This document shows, in pieces, positions 34,245 to 41,715 of a stretch of DNA of 64,000 nucleotides. Numbering within the stretch: position 1 is the stretch's first letter; the number at the start of each line of letters is the position of its first letter. The notes below the pieces were generated by a model. That model saw only the letters and a list, made by a program, of their open reading frames with translations. It was not told the origin of the DNA and searched no databases. Origin of the DNA: Bacteroidales bacterium UBA7258. Its GTDB lineage: Bacteria > Bacteroidota > Bacteroidia > Bacteroidales > UBA932. A program made the translations under genes and the position numbers. Location: NCBI GenBank assembly GCA_002472565.1, contig DKSK01000027.1:225010-289009 (forward strand). Reading direction: 5' to 3'.

Positions 34245-35423
34245 ATGGAAAACGAAAGAAGCGTAGACCGGCTCGCCCGGTACCTTGTCACCATAGGCAA
34301 GATAAGCCTTATCTGTCTGGCATGCTGGCTGTTGAGAAGCATGCTCATCTATATCGTGCTGGCCGCCGTCATGGCCTTGATAGCCAAGCCTGTCATGAAG
34401 GTGCTCAAGAGGAGGCTGAGACTGGGAAAAGTGAGGCTGCCGGACTGGCTCTGCGCCCTCCTGACGATAGCGGTCATGGTCTGCCTTCTCTTCGGTTTCA
34501 TCACCATGATCATTCCTATCGTCATAGGCATCGTACAGCAGATCTCCACGAACATCCAAGCCTCCGCATTCAGCATTCCTAATGTTTCTACTGCCATAGA
34601 CGACATCAACCAGTGGATCATAGGGACCTTTCCTCAGGCCGGACCTGATTTCAGCATCCAGGCGTCGGTCACCAGCTTCATAGGCAAGGCCATGAACTTT
34701 TCCTCCCTATCCCAGGTCCTGGGCTCGATAGCCTCGACGATAGGAAGTCTTGGGCTGGGCATTTTCTGCGTCTTCTTCATCTCCTTCTTCTTCATCAAGG
34801 AAGAAGGCCTCTTCACGAAGATTGTCTGCGCCTTGGTTCCTGACAGGCTGGAAAAAAAGGCCGCCTCAGCCACTGGAAACATCGAGCACCTGCTTTCAAG
34901 GTATTTCTTCGGCATAATCTGCGAGATTCTTATCGTCACGCTGCTGGACTTCTTCGGCGTCTGGCTTGTCGCCGGGCTCAATTTTTCCACCGCCCTCGGC
35001 ATCGGCTTCATGTGCGGGCTCTTCAACGTCATCCCCTACATCGGTCCTTGGCTGGGAGGCGCCCTCGGCGCAGTTCTCGGCGTGTCGCTCAAATACAGCG
35101 CCGCAGCAGCCGTAGGAGGGACCTTCAACTTCTGGCTGACCCTAGCCTCGCTTGCCGCCTGCTTCATCGTGACGCAATGGATCGACAACTTCTTCCTCCA
35201 GCCGATGATTTACTCCAAGAGCATCAAGTCCTCGCCACTTGAAATCTTCATAGTGATAATACTTGCTGGACAAATCGGAGGCGTCATCGGGATGGTCGCC
35301 GCAATTCCTGCCTACACGGTCATCAGGGTCATCGCCGCAGAATTTTTCTACGATATTAAAGCCATCCGCCGGCTTATCCCCGCACAAGACGAATCAATAG
35401 AAACACAAAATGATAAGGAATAG
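34245..35423 (+). CDS. AI-2E family transporter (PerM-like)
   Basis: A 392-residue membrane protein with about eight hydrophobic segments, of the AI-2E/PerM family. The central hydrophobic GIFCVFFISFFFIKEEGLF and GLFNVIPYIGPWLGGALGAV near residue 260 are characteristic. Named members range from AI-2 exporters to Na+/H+ antiporters, so the cargo is unknown. It starts one base after the HAD gene and overlaps the esterase gene by 14 bases. Confidence 0.9.
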   Translation: MENERSVDRLARYLVTIGKISLICLACWLLRSMLIYIVLAAVMALIAKPVMKVLKRRLRLGKVRLPDWLCALLTIAVMVCLLFGFITMIIPIVIGIVQQISTNIQASAFSIPNVSTAIDDINQWIIGTFPQAGPDFSIQASVTSFIGKAMNFSSLSQVLGSIASTIGSLGLGIFCVFFISFFFIKEEGLFTKIVCALVPDRLEKKAASATGNIEHLLSRYFFGIICEILIVTLLDFFGVWLVAGLNFSTALGIGFMCGLFNVIPYIGPWLGGALGAVLGVSLKYSAAAAVGGTFNFWLTLASLAACFIVTQWIDNFFLQPMIYSKSIKSSPLEIFIVIILAGQIGGVIGMVAAIPAYTVIRVIAAEFFYDIKAIRRLIPAQDESIETQNDKE

Positions 35424-36360
35424 ATTTCTCATGGCGCTGGCCGCCTTGGCCGCCTTCTGCCTGCAAGCCCGCGCCCAAGAGCCGGCAAGGCCTGACGCAA
35501 CCTACACCTTTGCGGAAAAAGATTCCGCCGTTCTTTGCCTCGACTGGTACGCCCCCAAGGGCGAAACTACTCTCGACGGCAAGCAGAAGCCGGCGATAAT
35601 CTGGGTCTTCGGCGGGGGCTTCACCGAGGGCACGAGAGACGAGAAACGCTATCAGGTCTGGTTCAGCCAGCTGCTGGACGAGGGCTACGGTATCTTCTCC
35701 ATAGACTACCGCCTCGGTCTCAAGGGTGTTAAAGGAGGAGCGGGCTTAGGAAGCCTCAAAGCAACGAAAAACGCCATCCAGATAGGTGTCGAGGACCTCT
35801 TCTCGGCCACCGCCTTCATCATCGACAACGCCGGGACCTTCGGAATCAGTCCCGACAATCTCGTAGTCAGCGGCTCCTCGGCCGGCGCCATTATTTCGCT
35901 GGAAGCAGAATATGAAATATGCAACAAAGATGAAGCCGCCTCTGTCCTTCCCGAGGGCTTCAACTACGCCGGACTCATGGCCTTTTCAGGGGCGATATTC
36001 TCGACTCACGGAGCCTTGCGCTACAGATACATGGAGCCTTGTCCACAGCTGCTCTTCCACGGCACGTCCGACAAGGTGGTGAATTATGGGAAAATCCGTT
36101 TTCTGAACCTCGGCCTCTTCGGGTCCAAGGCCATCGCCAAGGTCCTCTCCAAGAATGGATATTCCTATAACATAATGAGATACAAAAATCATGGACATGA
36201 CATAGCAACGTCCATGAAATGGATCTTACCTGAGCAGCTTCGCTTCCTAGAGTCCAATGTCATCCGCAAGTCTGGACGCATTGTGGACTCCATGGTCGAC
36301 GATCCTGAGGTGCCAGTCCGCGGAGGATCTAGAAACCGTAAGGAACTCTATTCGAACTAA
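35410..36360 (+). CDS. Secreted alpha/beta-hydrolase, carboxylesterase type
   Basis: A 316-residue exported enzyme (signal peptide to QARAQ). The alpha/beta-hydrolase fold has an oxyanion-hole segment WVFGGGFTEGT near residue 65. The nucleophile is in VSGSSAGAII near residue 156 (GxSxG as GSSAG). The acid is probably in HGTSDKVVNYG and the His in YKNHGHDIATSM near residue 257. It may act on acyl or acetyl esters of glycans or peptides in the periplasm. The last 40 residues are charged and variable. Confidence 0.86.
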   Translation: MIRNRFLMALAALAAFCLQARAQEPARPDATYTFAEKDSAVLCLDWYAPKGETTLDGKQKPAIIWVFGGGFTEGTRDEKRYQVWFSQLLDEGYGIFSIDYRLGLKGVKGGAGLGSLKATKNAIQIGVEDLFSATAFIIDNAGTFGISPDNLVVSGSSAGAIISLEAEYEICNKDEAASVLPEGFNYAGLMAFSGAIFSTHGALRYRYMEPCPQLLFHGTSDKVVNYGKIRFLNLGLFGSKAIAKVLSKNGYSYNIMRYKNHGHDIATSMKWILPEQLRFLESNVIRKSGRIVDSMVDDPEVPVRGGSRNRKELYSN

Positions 36361-36361
36361 G

Positions 36362-36403
36362 GAGCCTCCCTTCCTCCCTTCAGGCCGGGGCTCCCCTCCT
36401 TGG
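36362..36403. terminator. Weak convergent hairpin
   Basis: Pyrimidine-rich gap between convergent genes, with GGAGCC near 36361 complementary to GGCTCC near 36389. No clean T-tract. Low confidence. Confidence 0.3.
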
Positions 36404-37276
36404 CTAAGCCTCGGTCAACTTGTTGAGGGCCAGCTCCACAAGGGCGCGCACCTGCGGATGATAGTCAGGATTACTGCTCTTGAGGTAGCGGTTCGCTATT
36501 GCGCAGCAGACTGTGCCGGCCTCATGGCCGAGTTGTCTTGCCATCCCGGCCACGGCCGAACTCTCCATCTCGAAGTTAGTAATTCTATAGTCTCCGAAAC
36601 GGAAGGTCTCGAAGGTGTCTAGCATGTCGGGCATCGCAAGCCCCTGACGCACGACCCTGCCCTGAGGCCCGTAGAAGCCGGGGGCGGAAATTGTCATGCC
36701 CTTGACCGTAGAGTCTTCGAATTTGGCTATGAGGGAATCGCTGGCCTTGACGAAATATGGATCAGGAAGATGCTTGTCCCAATGTGTATGCTCCTTGAAG
36801 GCCTCGCTCATCTCCTTGTTGTTGATTGCGTCACGGTTGGCGTACCAGTTCATGAGCCCGTCGCAGCCGATGCTGTAATGGGAGAAAATAAATGAGCCGA
36901 GGGGGATGTCAGCATGGATCGCTCCCGTAGTGCCGATGCGGAGAATCGTGAGTCTCCTGTGCTCCGCTTTGGGCTCACGGGTCTTGAAATCGACATTGGC
37001 CAAGGCGTCAAGCTCGGTCATCACTATGTCGATATTGTCCGTGCCTATGCCAGTCGAGAGGGCGGTGATGCGCTTTCCGCGGAAACGGCCTGTGGTGGCG
37101 ACGAATTCTCTTGACTGGCTGCGGAATTCGATGTCAGACAGGAAGTCCGAGATCATGTCCACCCTGCCGGGGTCCCCAACAAGAATCACTATGTCGGCAA
37201 GCTGTTCTGGCTTTACATGAATATGGAAGGCTGATCCGTCGTCGTTGATTATAAGTTCAGATTCTGGAATTCTCAT
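36404..37276 (-). CDS. Nucleoside phosphorylase family protein
   Basis: A 290-residue PNP/UDP-type phosphorylase. VILVGDPGRVDMI near residue 30 is the phosphate-binding start, ALSTGIGTDNIDIVMTEL near residue 72, TILRIGTTGAIHADIPLGS near residue 108, and the FEMESSAVAGMARQLG block with the catalytic Glu-Met-Glu-type motif near residue 235. It most resembles uridine phosphorylase, splitting nucleosides with phosphate in salvage. The exact base is not fixed by sequence alone. Divergent from the DUF4293 gene. Confidence 0.88.
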   Translation of the reverse strand: MRIPESELIINDDGSAFHIHVKPEQLADIVILVGDPGRVDMISDFLSDIEFRSQSREFVATTGRFRGKRITALSTGIGTDNIDIVMTELDALANVDFKTREPKAEHRRLTILRIGTTGAIHADIPLGSFIFSHYSIGCDGLMNWYANRDAINNKEMSEAFKEHTHWDKHLPDPYFVKASDSLIAKFEDSTVKGMTISAPGFYGPQGRVVRQGLAMPDMLDTFETFRFGDYRITNFEMESSAVAGMARQLGHEAGTVCCAIANRYLKSSNPDYHPQVRALVELALNKLTEA

Positions 37277-37303
37277 GGCTTTTCAATTTTAATGTCATCA
37301 TGG

Positions 37304-37311
37304 CAAAAATA
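37304..37311 (-). promoter_or_regulatory. TAnnTTTG -7 box for phosphorylase gene
   Basis: TATTTTTG on the minus strand, 27 bases before the ATG at 37276. Confidence 0.7.
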
Positions 37312-37332
37312 GCATAATTGTAACGGATTTCC

Positions 37333-37340
37333 TATTTTTG
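37333..37340 (+). promoter_or_regulatory. TAnnTTTG -7 box for DUF4293 gene
   Basis: TATTTTTG 24 bases before the ATG at 37365. Confidence 0.7.
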
Positions 37341-37364
37341 TAGGTCAAACGAAATTTTTCTATT

Positions 37365-37847
37365 ATGTGGCAGAGAATCCAGACATTATATCTTCTCATT
37401 TCTTTCATCCTTATCGGGGTGATGCTCTTCGCGGTCAAGGCGGTCGTGCCCGGGGCCGACGGCGAGCCGGTCGAGGCGTATAGATACTCGGCCTACGTTC
37501 CTTACCTCATCTTGATGATAATCATCGAGCTCCTGACCTTTCTGGCCCTCACGACCTACAAGTTCAGGGTCTTCCAGATGAGGACGGCCAGCCTCTCGGC
37601 GATCGTCACCCTTGCTTTCCAGATATGGCTCGCCGTGGACTTCTTTGCCAACCGCGGCACCGGCCTGGTCTTCAAGGTCAACGCTATATTCCCTCTTGTC
37701 TGCGTGATACTCGACATGATGGCCGCGAGGTCCATCCTCGGCGACGAGCTGATGGTCGAGAGCGCCTACCACCTCAGGAAGTCACGCCGTGAGCGAGAGG
37801 CCGCCCGCAAGGCCGAAGAAAAGAAGCACCGCCCGCGCCCATACTGA
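37365..37847 (+). CDS. DUF4293 family membrane protein
   Basis: A 160-residue small membrane protein with four hydrophobic segments (YLLISFILIGVMLFAV, YVPYLILMIIIELLTFLAL, LSAIVTLAFQIWLAVDFF, IFPLVCVILDMMAA) and a basic tail (RKSRREREAARKAEEKK). The start MWQRIQTLYL is the typical beginning of DUF4293 proteins, which are essentially restricted to Bacteroidota. Function unknown. The basic tail ends just before the 33-base repeats. Confidence 0.88.
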   Translation: MWQRIQTLYLLISFILIGVMLFAVKAVVPGADGEPVEAYRYSAYVPYLILMIIIELLTFLALTTYKFRVFQMRTASLSAIVTLAFQIWLAVDFFANRGTGLVFKVNAIFPLVCVILDMMAARSILGDELMVESAYHLRKSRREREAARKAEEKKHRPRPY

Positions 37848-37854
37848 TCTGCCC

Positions 37855-37937
37855 AAACATTTTGAGGAACGCGCGGATTTAAGCCGAAAACATTTTGAGG
37901 AGCGTGCGGATTTAGGCCGAAAACATTTTGAGGAACG
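37855..37937 (+). repeat. 33-bp tandem repeat, two and a half copies
   Basis: Copies at 37855-37887 and 37888-37920 differ at three positions; a third, partial copy (37921-37937) matches the first 17 bases. Each begins AAACATTTTGAGGA. Because 33 is 11 codons the plus strand would read an 11-residue repeat (KHFEERADLSR type), but no gene context supports translation. The TTTTG of the third copy (37926-37930) stands 19 bases before the -7 box of the next gene, so it serves as the -33 element. Confidence 0.85.
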
Positions 37938-37949
37938 GAAGGCAATCCG

Positions 37950-37957
37950 TATCTTTG
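37950..37957 (+). promoter_or_regulatory. TAnnTTTG -7 box for DUF4143-type ATPase
   Basis: TATCTTTG, 24 bases before the ATG at 37982, with a -33 TTTTG at 37926-37930 in the last repeat copy (19-base spacer). Confidence 0.75.
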
Positions 37958-37981
37958 TCACTGGACTGCAAATTATTAGAC

Positions 37982-39322
37982 ATGGGTGACGGCACAAAGT
38001 TATTCAGACGCAAAATCTACGACGAGATGTTGAAATGGAAAAAGGCCAAGTCGGGCACGACGGCCCTTCTCATAAAGGGTGCCCGCCGTGTAGGCAAATC
38101 CACAGTCGCAGAGGAATTCGCCAGGCGTGAATACGACTCCTATGTCGTGGTGAATTTTGACGACGCCCCCAAAGCCTTGTGGGAAGCGGTCGACAACATC
38201 AGCGACCGCGACCAGTTCTTCTTCCAGCTGCAGTTCATCTACAACGTGCGGCTGGTAGAGCGCAAGTCCGTCATTATCTTCGACGAGATACAGAGGGCGC
38301 CACAGGTACGTCAGGCCATCAAGTATCTCGTCAAGGACCATCGTTACGACTACATCGAGACAGGCTCGCTGCTGTCCATCAAGAAGAACGTGCAGGACAT
38401 CACCATCCCAAGCGAGGAGACCCGGATCACGATGTACCCCATGGATTACGAGGAATTCCGTTGGGCCCTTGGCGATGAGATTTCCATACCGATGATGAGG
38501 GAGGCCCTTGACCGGAGGAAGCCTCTGGGCGACGAACTCAACCGCAGACTCTTGCGTGACTTCCGTCTCTATATGCTCGTGGGCGGCATGCCACAGGCAG
38601 TGGACACCTACCTGAAGACGAACAATCTGCAGGAGGTTGACAAGACGAAACGTGAAATCATCGAACTTTACAGCGACGACTTCCGCAAGATAGACCCCTC
38701 TGGGAGAATCTCCCGGCTGTATAGGAGCATCCCCGCCGAACTGTCCAAGAACGCCAACCGATACAAGGCCTCAGCCCTGATCGGGCGGACCGAGGACGTA
38801 GACGTCATGCTCGCGGACATGGAGGACAGCCTCTGCGTCAACTTTTCCTATCATGCCGACGACCCCTCTGTGGGACTCGCCTTGCACAAGGACAAGAATT
38901 ACTACAAGATGTACTGCTCAGACACCGGACTTTTCACGACATTGGCTTTCTGGGATAAGGACGTGACAGAGAACGTAATTTATCAGAAGCTGCTGTCCGA
39001 CAAACTGAGCGCCAATCTTGGCTATGTCTATGAGAACGTGGTAGCTCAGATGCTCCGCGCCGCAGGAAACGAACTCTATTATTACACTTGGCCCACAGAA
39101 GGAGGAAAGCATTATTATGAGGTGGATTTCCTATTGTCGCGAGGCAACAAGCTCTGTCCGATCGAAGTGAAATCATCCGGCTACAACTCACATGCTTCGC
39201 TCGATGCCTTCATCGGCAAGTATTCTTCCGCCATCCGTCAGGGCTATCTGGTTTACACCAAAGACCTGCGGACCGACGGGCCTGTGTTGCTCGTTCCGGT
39301 CTACATGACCGGACTACTCTAG
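37982..39322 (+). CDS. AAA_14/DUF4143 ATPase
   Basis: A 446-residue protein of the AAA_14 plus DUF4143 family. Walker A is LIKGARRVGKST near residue 35, Walker B is VIIFDEIQRAP near residue 102, and a sensor-like YIETGSLLSIK follows. The C-terminal DUF4143 part has DTGLFTTLAFWD, LGYVYENVVAQMLRAAG and EVDFLLSRGNKLCPIEVKSS, which resembles a PD-(D/E)XK-type core (E-V-D...E-V-K). These proteins are abundant in gut Bacteroidales, often in many copies and near mobile DNA; the role is unproven. ATG at 37982 follows the promoter box. Confidence 0.9.
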   Translation: MGDGTKLFRRKIYDEMLKWKKAKSGTTALLIKGARRVGKSTVAEEFARREYDSYVVVNFDDAPKALWEAVDNISDRDQFFFQLQFIYNVRLVERKSVIIFDEIQRAPQVRQAIKYLVKDHRYDYIETGSLLSIKKNVQDITIPSEETRITMYPMDYEEFRWALGDEISIPMMREALDRRKPLGDELNRRLLRDFRLYMLVGGMPQAVDTYLKTNNLQEVDKTKREIIELYSDDFRKIDPSGRISRLYRSIPAELSKNANRYKASALIGRTEDVDVMLADMEDSLCVNFSYHADDPSVGLALHKDKNYYKMYCSDTGLFTTLAFWDKDVTENVIYQKLLSDKLSANLGYVYENVVAQMLRAAGNELYYYTWPTEGGKHYYEVDFLLSRGNKLCPIEVKSSGYNSHASLDAFIGKYSSAIRQGYLVYTKDLRTDGPVLLVPVYMTGLL

Positions 39323-39350
39323 TCTCGGAGCGCTCTCTTGGCGTCCTCTG

Positions 39351-39482
39351 CTAGGAACGTATTCTGCTGACTATCTTGATGAGCTCCGGATAGGCGACAA
39401 AGCCGAAGATCAAAGGGATGCCGATAATGACCAGTATGGATATGCCAAGTACCCAAACGATGGCTTTGAAAGGTTGATGCAT
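39351..39482 (-). CDS. Small 43-residue membrane protein
   Basis: The minus strand from the ATG at 39482 to the TAG at 39351 encodes a very hydrophobic 43-residue protein: MHQPFKAIVWVLGISILVII, then a Gly-Ile-Pro turn, a second hydrophobic stretch (LIFGFVAY) and a basic end (IKIVSRIRS). It looks like a helical hairpin or single span with a positive tail. It starts 36 bases after the stop of the 39519-40295 gene on the same strand and is probably its last operon member. No family recognised. It resembles small toxin or accessory membrane peptides only in general character. Confidence 0.6.
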   Translation of the reverse strand: MHQPFKAIVWVLGISILVIIGIPLIFGFVAYPELIKIVSRIRS

Positions 39483-39518
39483 GTTCTTTACTTTTTGTCG
39501 TCAATTCCATCTAGTTTT

Positions 39519-40295
39519 TCAGTGCCACACGTGACGTCTCTTCGGCCCGCCCAAGGCGGGTTGCTCCATCGGGAGTAGGTGGTCCGATAGGGCCCTGGCC
39601 GCCGGTAGAGAGACATCGACTTCCGACAACTTTCCGAAGGCCCGCGGGTCGTCCATGCCGGAGATTTCATCGAGGAATCTCAGGTAGCCACTGTAGTCAT
39701 CCGCCCACCTCATCTCACGGAAGTATCCTGAAAGGCCGACAGATCCGTCTTGATTACGCTTGATAACCCACCTTGGACAAAACACCTCCACGTATTCACA
39801 CTCATCCTGTTTGACTAAATCAGAAATCTCTTTCCACATAAAGGTCGTTTTTCTCCCGTTATTGACAACGAAGTTTTGATCGCTGCTTCGGCTAATAAAA
39901 ATTAGCATATCCCTCAAGTAAAAGTACCCTGTAATGTTCTTGTCACCAGAATCAGGTTTTCCGATACGGAAAGAGTACAATCCGTCCGCGCTGCTTCCAA
40001 AGTGTATGTTACCTCCTAACAAGACTTTTCGATAATAATAATCTCCGAATCTCATGCACTTCATATTGTTCATTCCCGAAATGTCAACGGTATCGGCCAG
40101 TCGTTCCGGGACGCCGTATTTTCCGCCTCTGGTCTTGAAGAGGAGAGAATCAAGGGCCAGGCTGTCACGCAGATGACCCGCTCCGAACACGAATTCCGGC
40201 AAGGTCACAGTCCTTTTCTGGGCGAGGCAGAAGCAGCCGCTTGCTATAGTCATCAGGCATATGACTGCCAGACGTTTGAACATCCTATTTCTCAT
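39519..40295 (-). CDS. Secreted protein, paralogue of the upstream gene
   Basis: A 258-residue exported protein (signal segment RLAVICLMTIASGCFCLAQ; the Cys could be lipidated but the box is poor). The middle part (GYFYLRDMLIFISRSS and VFCPRWVIKRNQDGSVGLSG) aligns with the same order of motifs in the next gene upstream. The N-terminal half (LDSLLFKTRGGKYGVPERL) is specific. No enzymatic motif was found. It starts 2 bases after its paralogue. The first half of the gene is AT-rich; the last 200 bases have normal composition. Confidence 0.75.
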   Translation of the reverse strand: MRNRMFKRLAVICLMTIASGCFCLAQKRTVTLPEFVFGAGHLRDSLALDSLLFKTRGGKYGVPERLADTVDISGMNNMKCMRFGDYYYRKVLLGGNIHFGSSADGLYSFRIGKPDSGDKNITGYFYLRDMLIFISRSSDQNFVVNNGRKTTFMWKEISDLVKQDECEYVEVFCPRWVIKRNQDGSVGLSGYFREMRWADDYSGYLRFLDEISGMDDPRAFGKLSEVDVSLPAARALSDHLLPMEQPALGGPKRRHVWH

Positions 40296-40297
40296 GG

Positions 40298-40996
40298 CTA
40301 TTCAATGTATGCTTCACCAATATTATCCATATCTCTTTGGGATTCGACCAATTTGTCATCTTCATCATCATATGAGATATAAGAGATAAGGGCCAGCTTT
40401 CCACCCCTGCAGACAATGGTCCATTGAGGAAGATAGCATTCAAAATCTGGGATTTTTCCCATATCATCTAAGTTACGGACATCATAATCTCTATAATAAG
40501 TATCGAACGTCATTACGGTTCCTTCTCGTTTCAGGAACGGCGGGACAGTGCCTTTGGCAATCAAGACCATGATGTTTCCTAAAAGGAAATATCCGACAGG
40601 CGGCAAGTTGCTAATCACTGGCTGGTAGGGGTCGTAAGTGACCGTGAAGAAATAATCGCTGTCCTTCAATAACTTGGGTCTGTTCCCTGTTGAATCAGAG
40701 TTTCCATAATTCTTATAATAGTACTTGAATGGTTTTTCACATACCATCGATATTGTTGATAATGTCTCGGCTTCTGAAACAGGTATTTCAACCTGGTTTT
40801 CGCCCTCGTCATAAGACAGGATCTCAATTAATCGAGTGCTGTCGCCGGCGTATTCCGGCTCGTCTCGGAAGACATACTTCTCCAGCTTGAATTTGACAGG
40901 CCTTGCCTTGAATTTGACAGGACTTGCCTTCTGCGGATAGGCCGAAACCACCGGCAGGAGGCTCAGGACGAGGAATATTGCAAATTTGTTTTTCAC
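40298..40996 (-). CDS. Secreted protein of unknown function
   Basis: A 232-residue exported protein (signal peptide ending VVSAYPQ). Near residue 25 there is a 7-residue tandem duplication, PVKFKAR/PVKFKLE, encoded by a 21-base repeat (40886-40921). Later motifs VGYFLLGNIMVLIAKG and CYLPQWTIVCRGGKLALISY correspond to those of the 39519-40295 product, so the two are distant paralogues. GC is very low for this window (32 percent on a hand-counted 60-base line at 40321), suggesting transfer. With the decayed RHS/JAB gene directly upstream, an immunity role is possible but unsupported by similarity. Confidence 0.75.
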   Translation of the reverse strand: MKNKFAIFLVLSLLPVVSAYPQKASPVKFKARPVKFKLEKYVFRDEPEYAGDSTRLIEILSYDEGENQVEIPVSEAETLSTISMVCEKPFKYYYKNYGNSDSTGNRPKLLKDSDYFFTVTYDPYQPVISNLPPVGYFLLGNIMVLIAKGTVPPFLKREGTVMTFDTYYRDYDVRNLDDMGKIPDFECYLPQWTIVCRGGKLALISYISYDDEDDKLVESQRDMDNIGEAYIE

Positions 40997-41008
40997 AACC
41001 TCGATTTT

Positions 41009-41474
41009 TTAATAATTATTAAATACGCCTGAATCCTTAGTAAACGGATAATAAATTCTAAATTTTATTGTATCGCGATTATTTCCCCAAATGTTGAGTA
41101 CGCCAATCTTGTTTAATGTATCGTCTTGACTTGCTTTTTTCGTGAAAGGATGGCTGTGAGTAATTACTCTTATGGTATATTTTGAGTCTTTATCCTTTTA
41201 ACTATGCGTCCGAAGAAGTCTATTTCCCAGATATCCTTTCCCGTCTGGTCCATATTGTTTATTGGGTCGGAGGCGCAGTAGGCGTATGGGTTCACTTGAG
41301 GATATGTTGAAGCCTGGGGGTCGATGGACGTGAAGGCGCCGTCGGATTGAACAGCCCCTCAGGAAGAGGTGTTCCCACGGCGAAATCGTAGGAGGCTTCC
41401 TGGCAATTCAGGGCTTCGAAGGCAGATGTCAGCAGCAGAGCGATTGCAGATGCGAGTGTGGTGTTTCTCTTCAT
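41009..41474 (-). pseudogene. Frameshifted RHS-associated / JAB-like toxin remnant with signal peptide
   Basis: Three pieces in three frames. Piece A (41474 to about 41346) starts at ATG 41474 with a signal peptide (LASAIALLLTSAFEALNC) and EASYDFAVG. Piece B (about 41343 to the TAA at 41170) reads FTSIDPQASTYPQ, VNPYAYCASDPINNMDQTGK and DIWEIDFFGRIVKRI, the strongly conserved end of RHS-repeat-associated cores in Bacteroidota. Piece C (about 41197 to the TAA at 41009) reads VITHSHPFTKKASQDD and FRIYYPFTKDSG, resembling JAB-like polymorphic toxin tails (H-x-H-P...S-x-x-D). About 80 residues usually found between B and C are missing. At least two frame changes make it nonfunctional as a single product. 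Confidence 0.75.
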
Positions 41475-41507
41475 GGCCATTGTGCCGGACCGTCTAGGCT
41501 GGCATCG

Positions 41508-41515
41508 CAAAGATA
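41508..41515 (-). promoter_or_regulatory. TAnnTTTG -7 box upstream of RHS remnant cluster
   Basis: TATCTTTG on the minus strand, 33 bases before the ATG at 41474. No other box was seen before the two secreted genes, so it may drive the whole cluster down to 39351. Confidence 0.6.
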
Positions 41516-41545
41516 GCCAATTTTTCGGATATTTATAACGTTACT

Positions 41546-41715
41546 ATGAATTTCGTCCTTTCGACGAATTCTTTGGCCGGGAGAATAGTCGGTTGGCGGG
41601 CGGACAGCCGGTTGGCAGGTAGTATTACCGGTTGCCCGGGCGGACAGCAGGCGGGAAAGGGAAACGCCGCAACGGAAGACCGGCGCGAAGAGAGCGGAAC
41701 GGGCGGCGGGGCCCG
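41546..41715. other. GC-rich gene-free spacer with imperfect direct repeats
   Basis: No gene seen. GGTTG-C-GGGCGGACAGC-like stretches near 41591-41609 and 41630-41650 repeat imperfectly, and GGTTGGC recurs. It separates the AT-rich accessory cluster from the LytTR gene. Confidence 0.4.

Noticed and set aside
37855..37937. CRISPR array
   Set aside because: The 33-base units are directly adjacent with no spacers and no cas genes are present.
37789..37989. Coding region with 11-residue repeats KHFEERADLSR
   Set aside because: The frame begins inside the DUF4293 gene and passes through the ATPase promoter; translation is unlikely though the repeat itself is real.
39319..39510. 63-codon minus-strand frame overlapping the small membrane gene
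   Set aside because: Its product is His/Arg-rich without hydrophobic or domain pattern; the overlapping 39351-39482 frame has a coherent membrane pattern.
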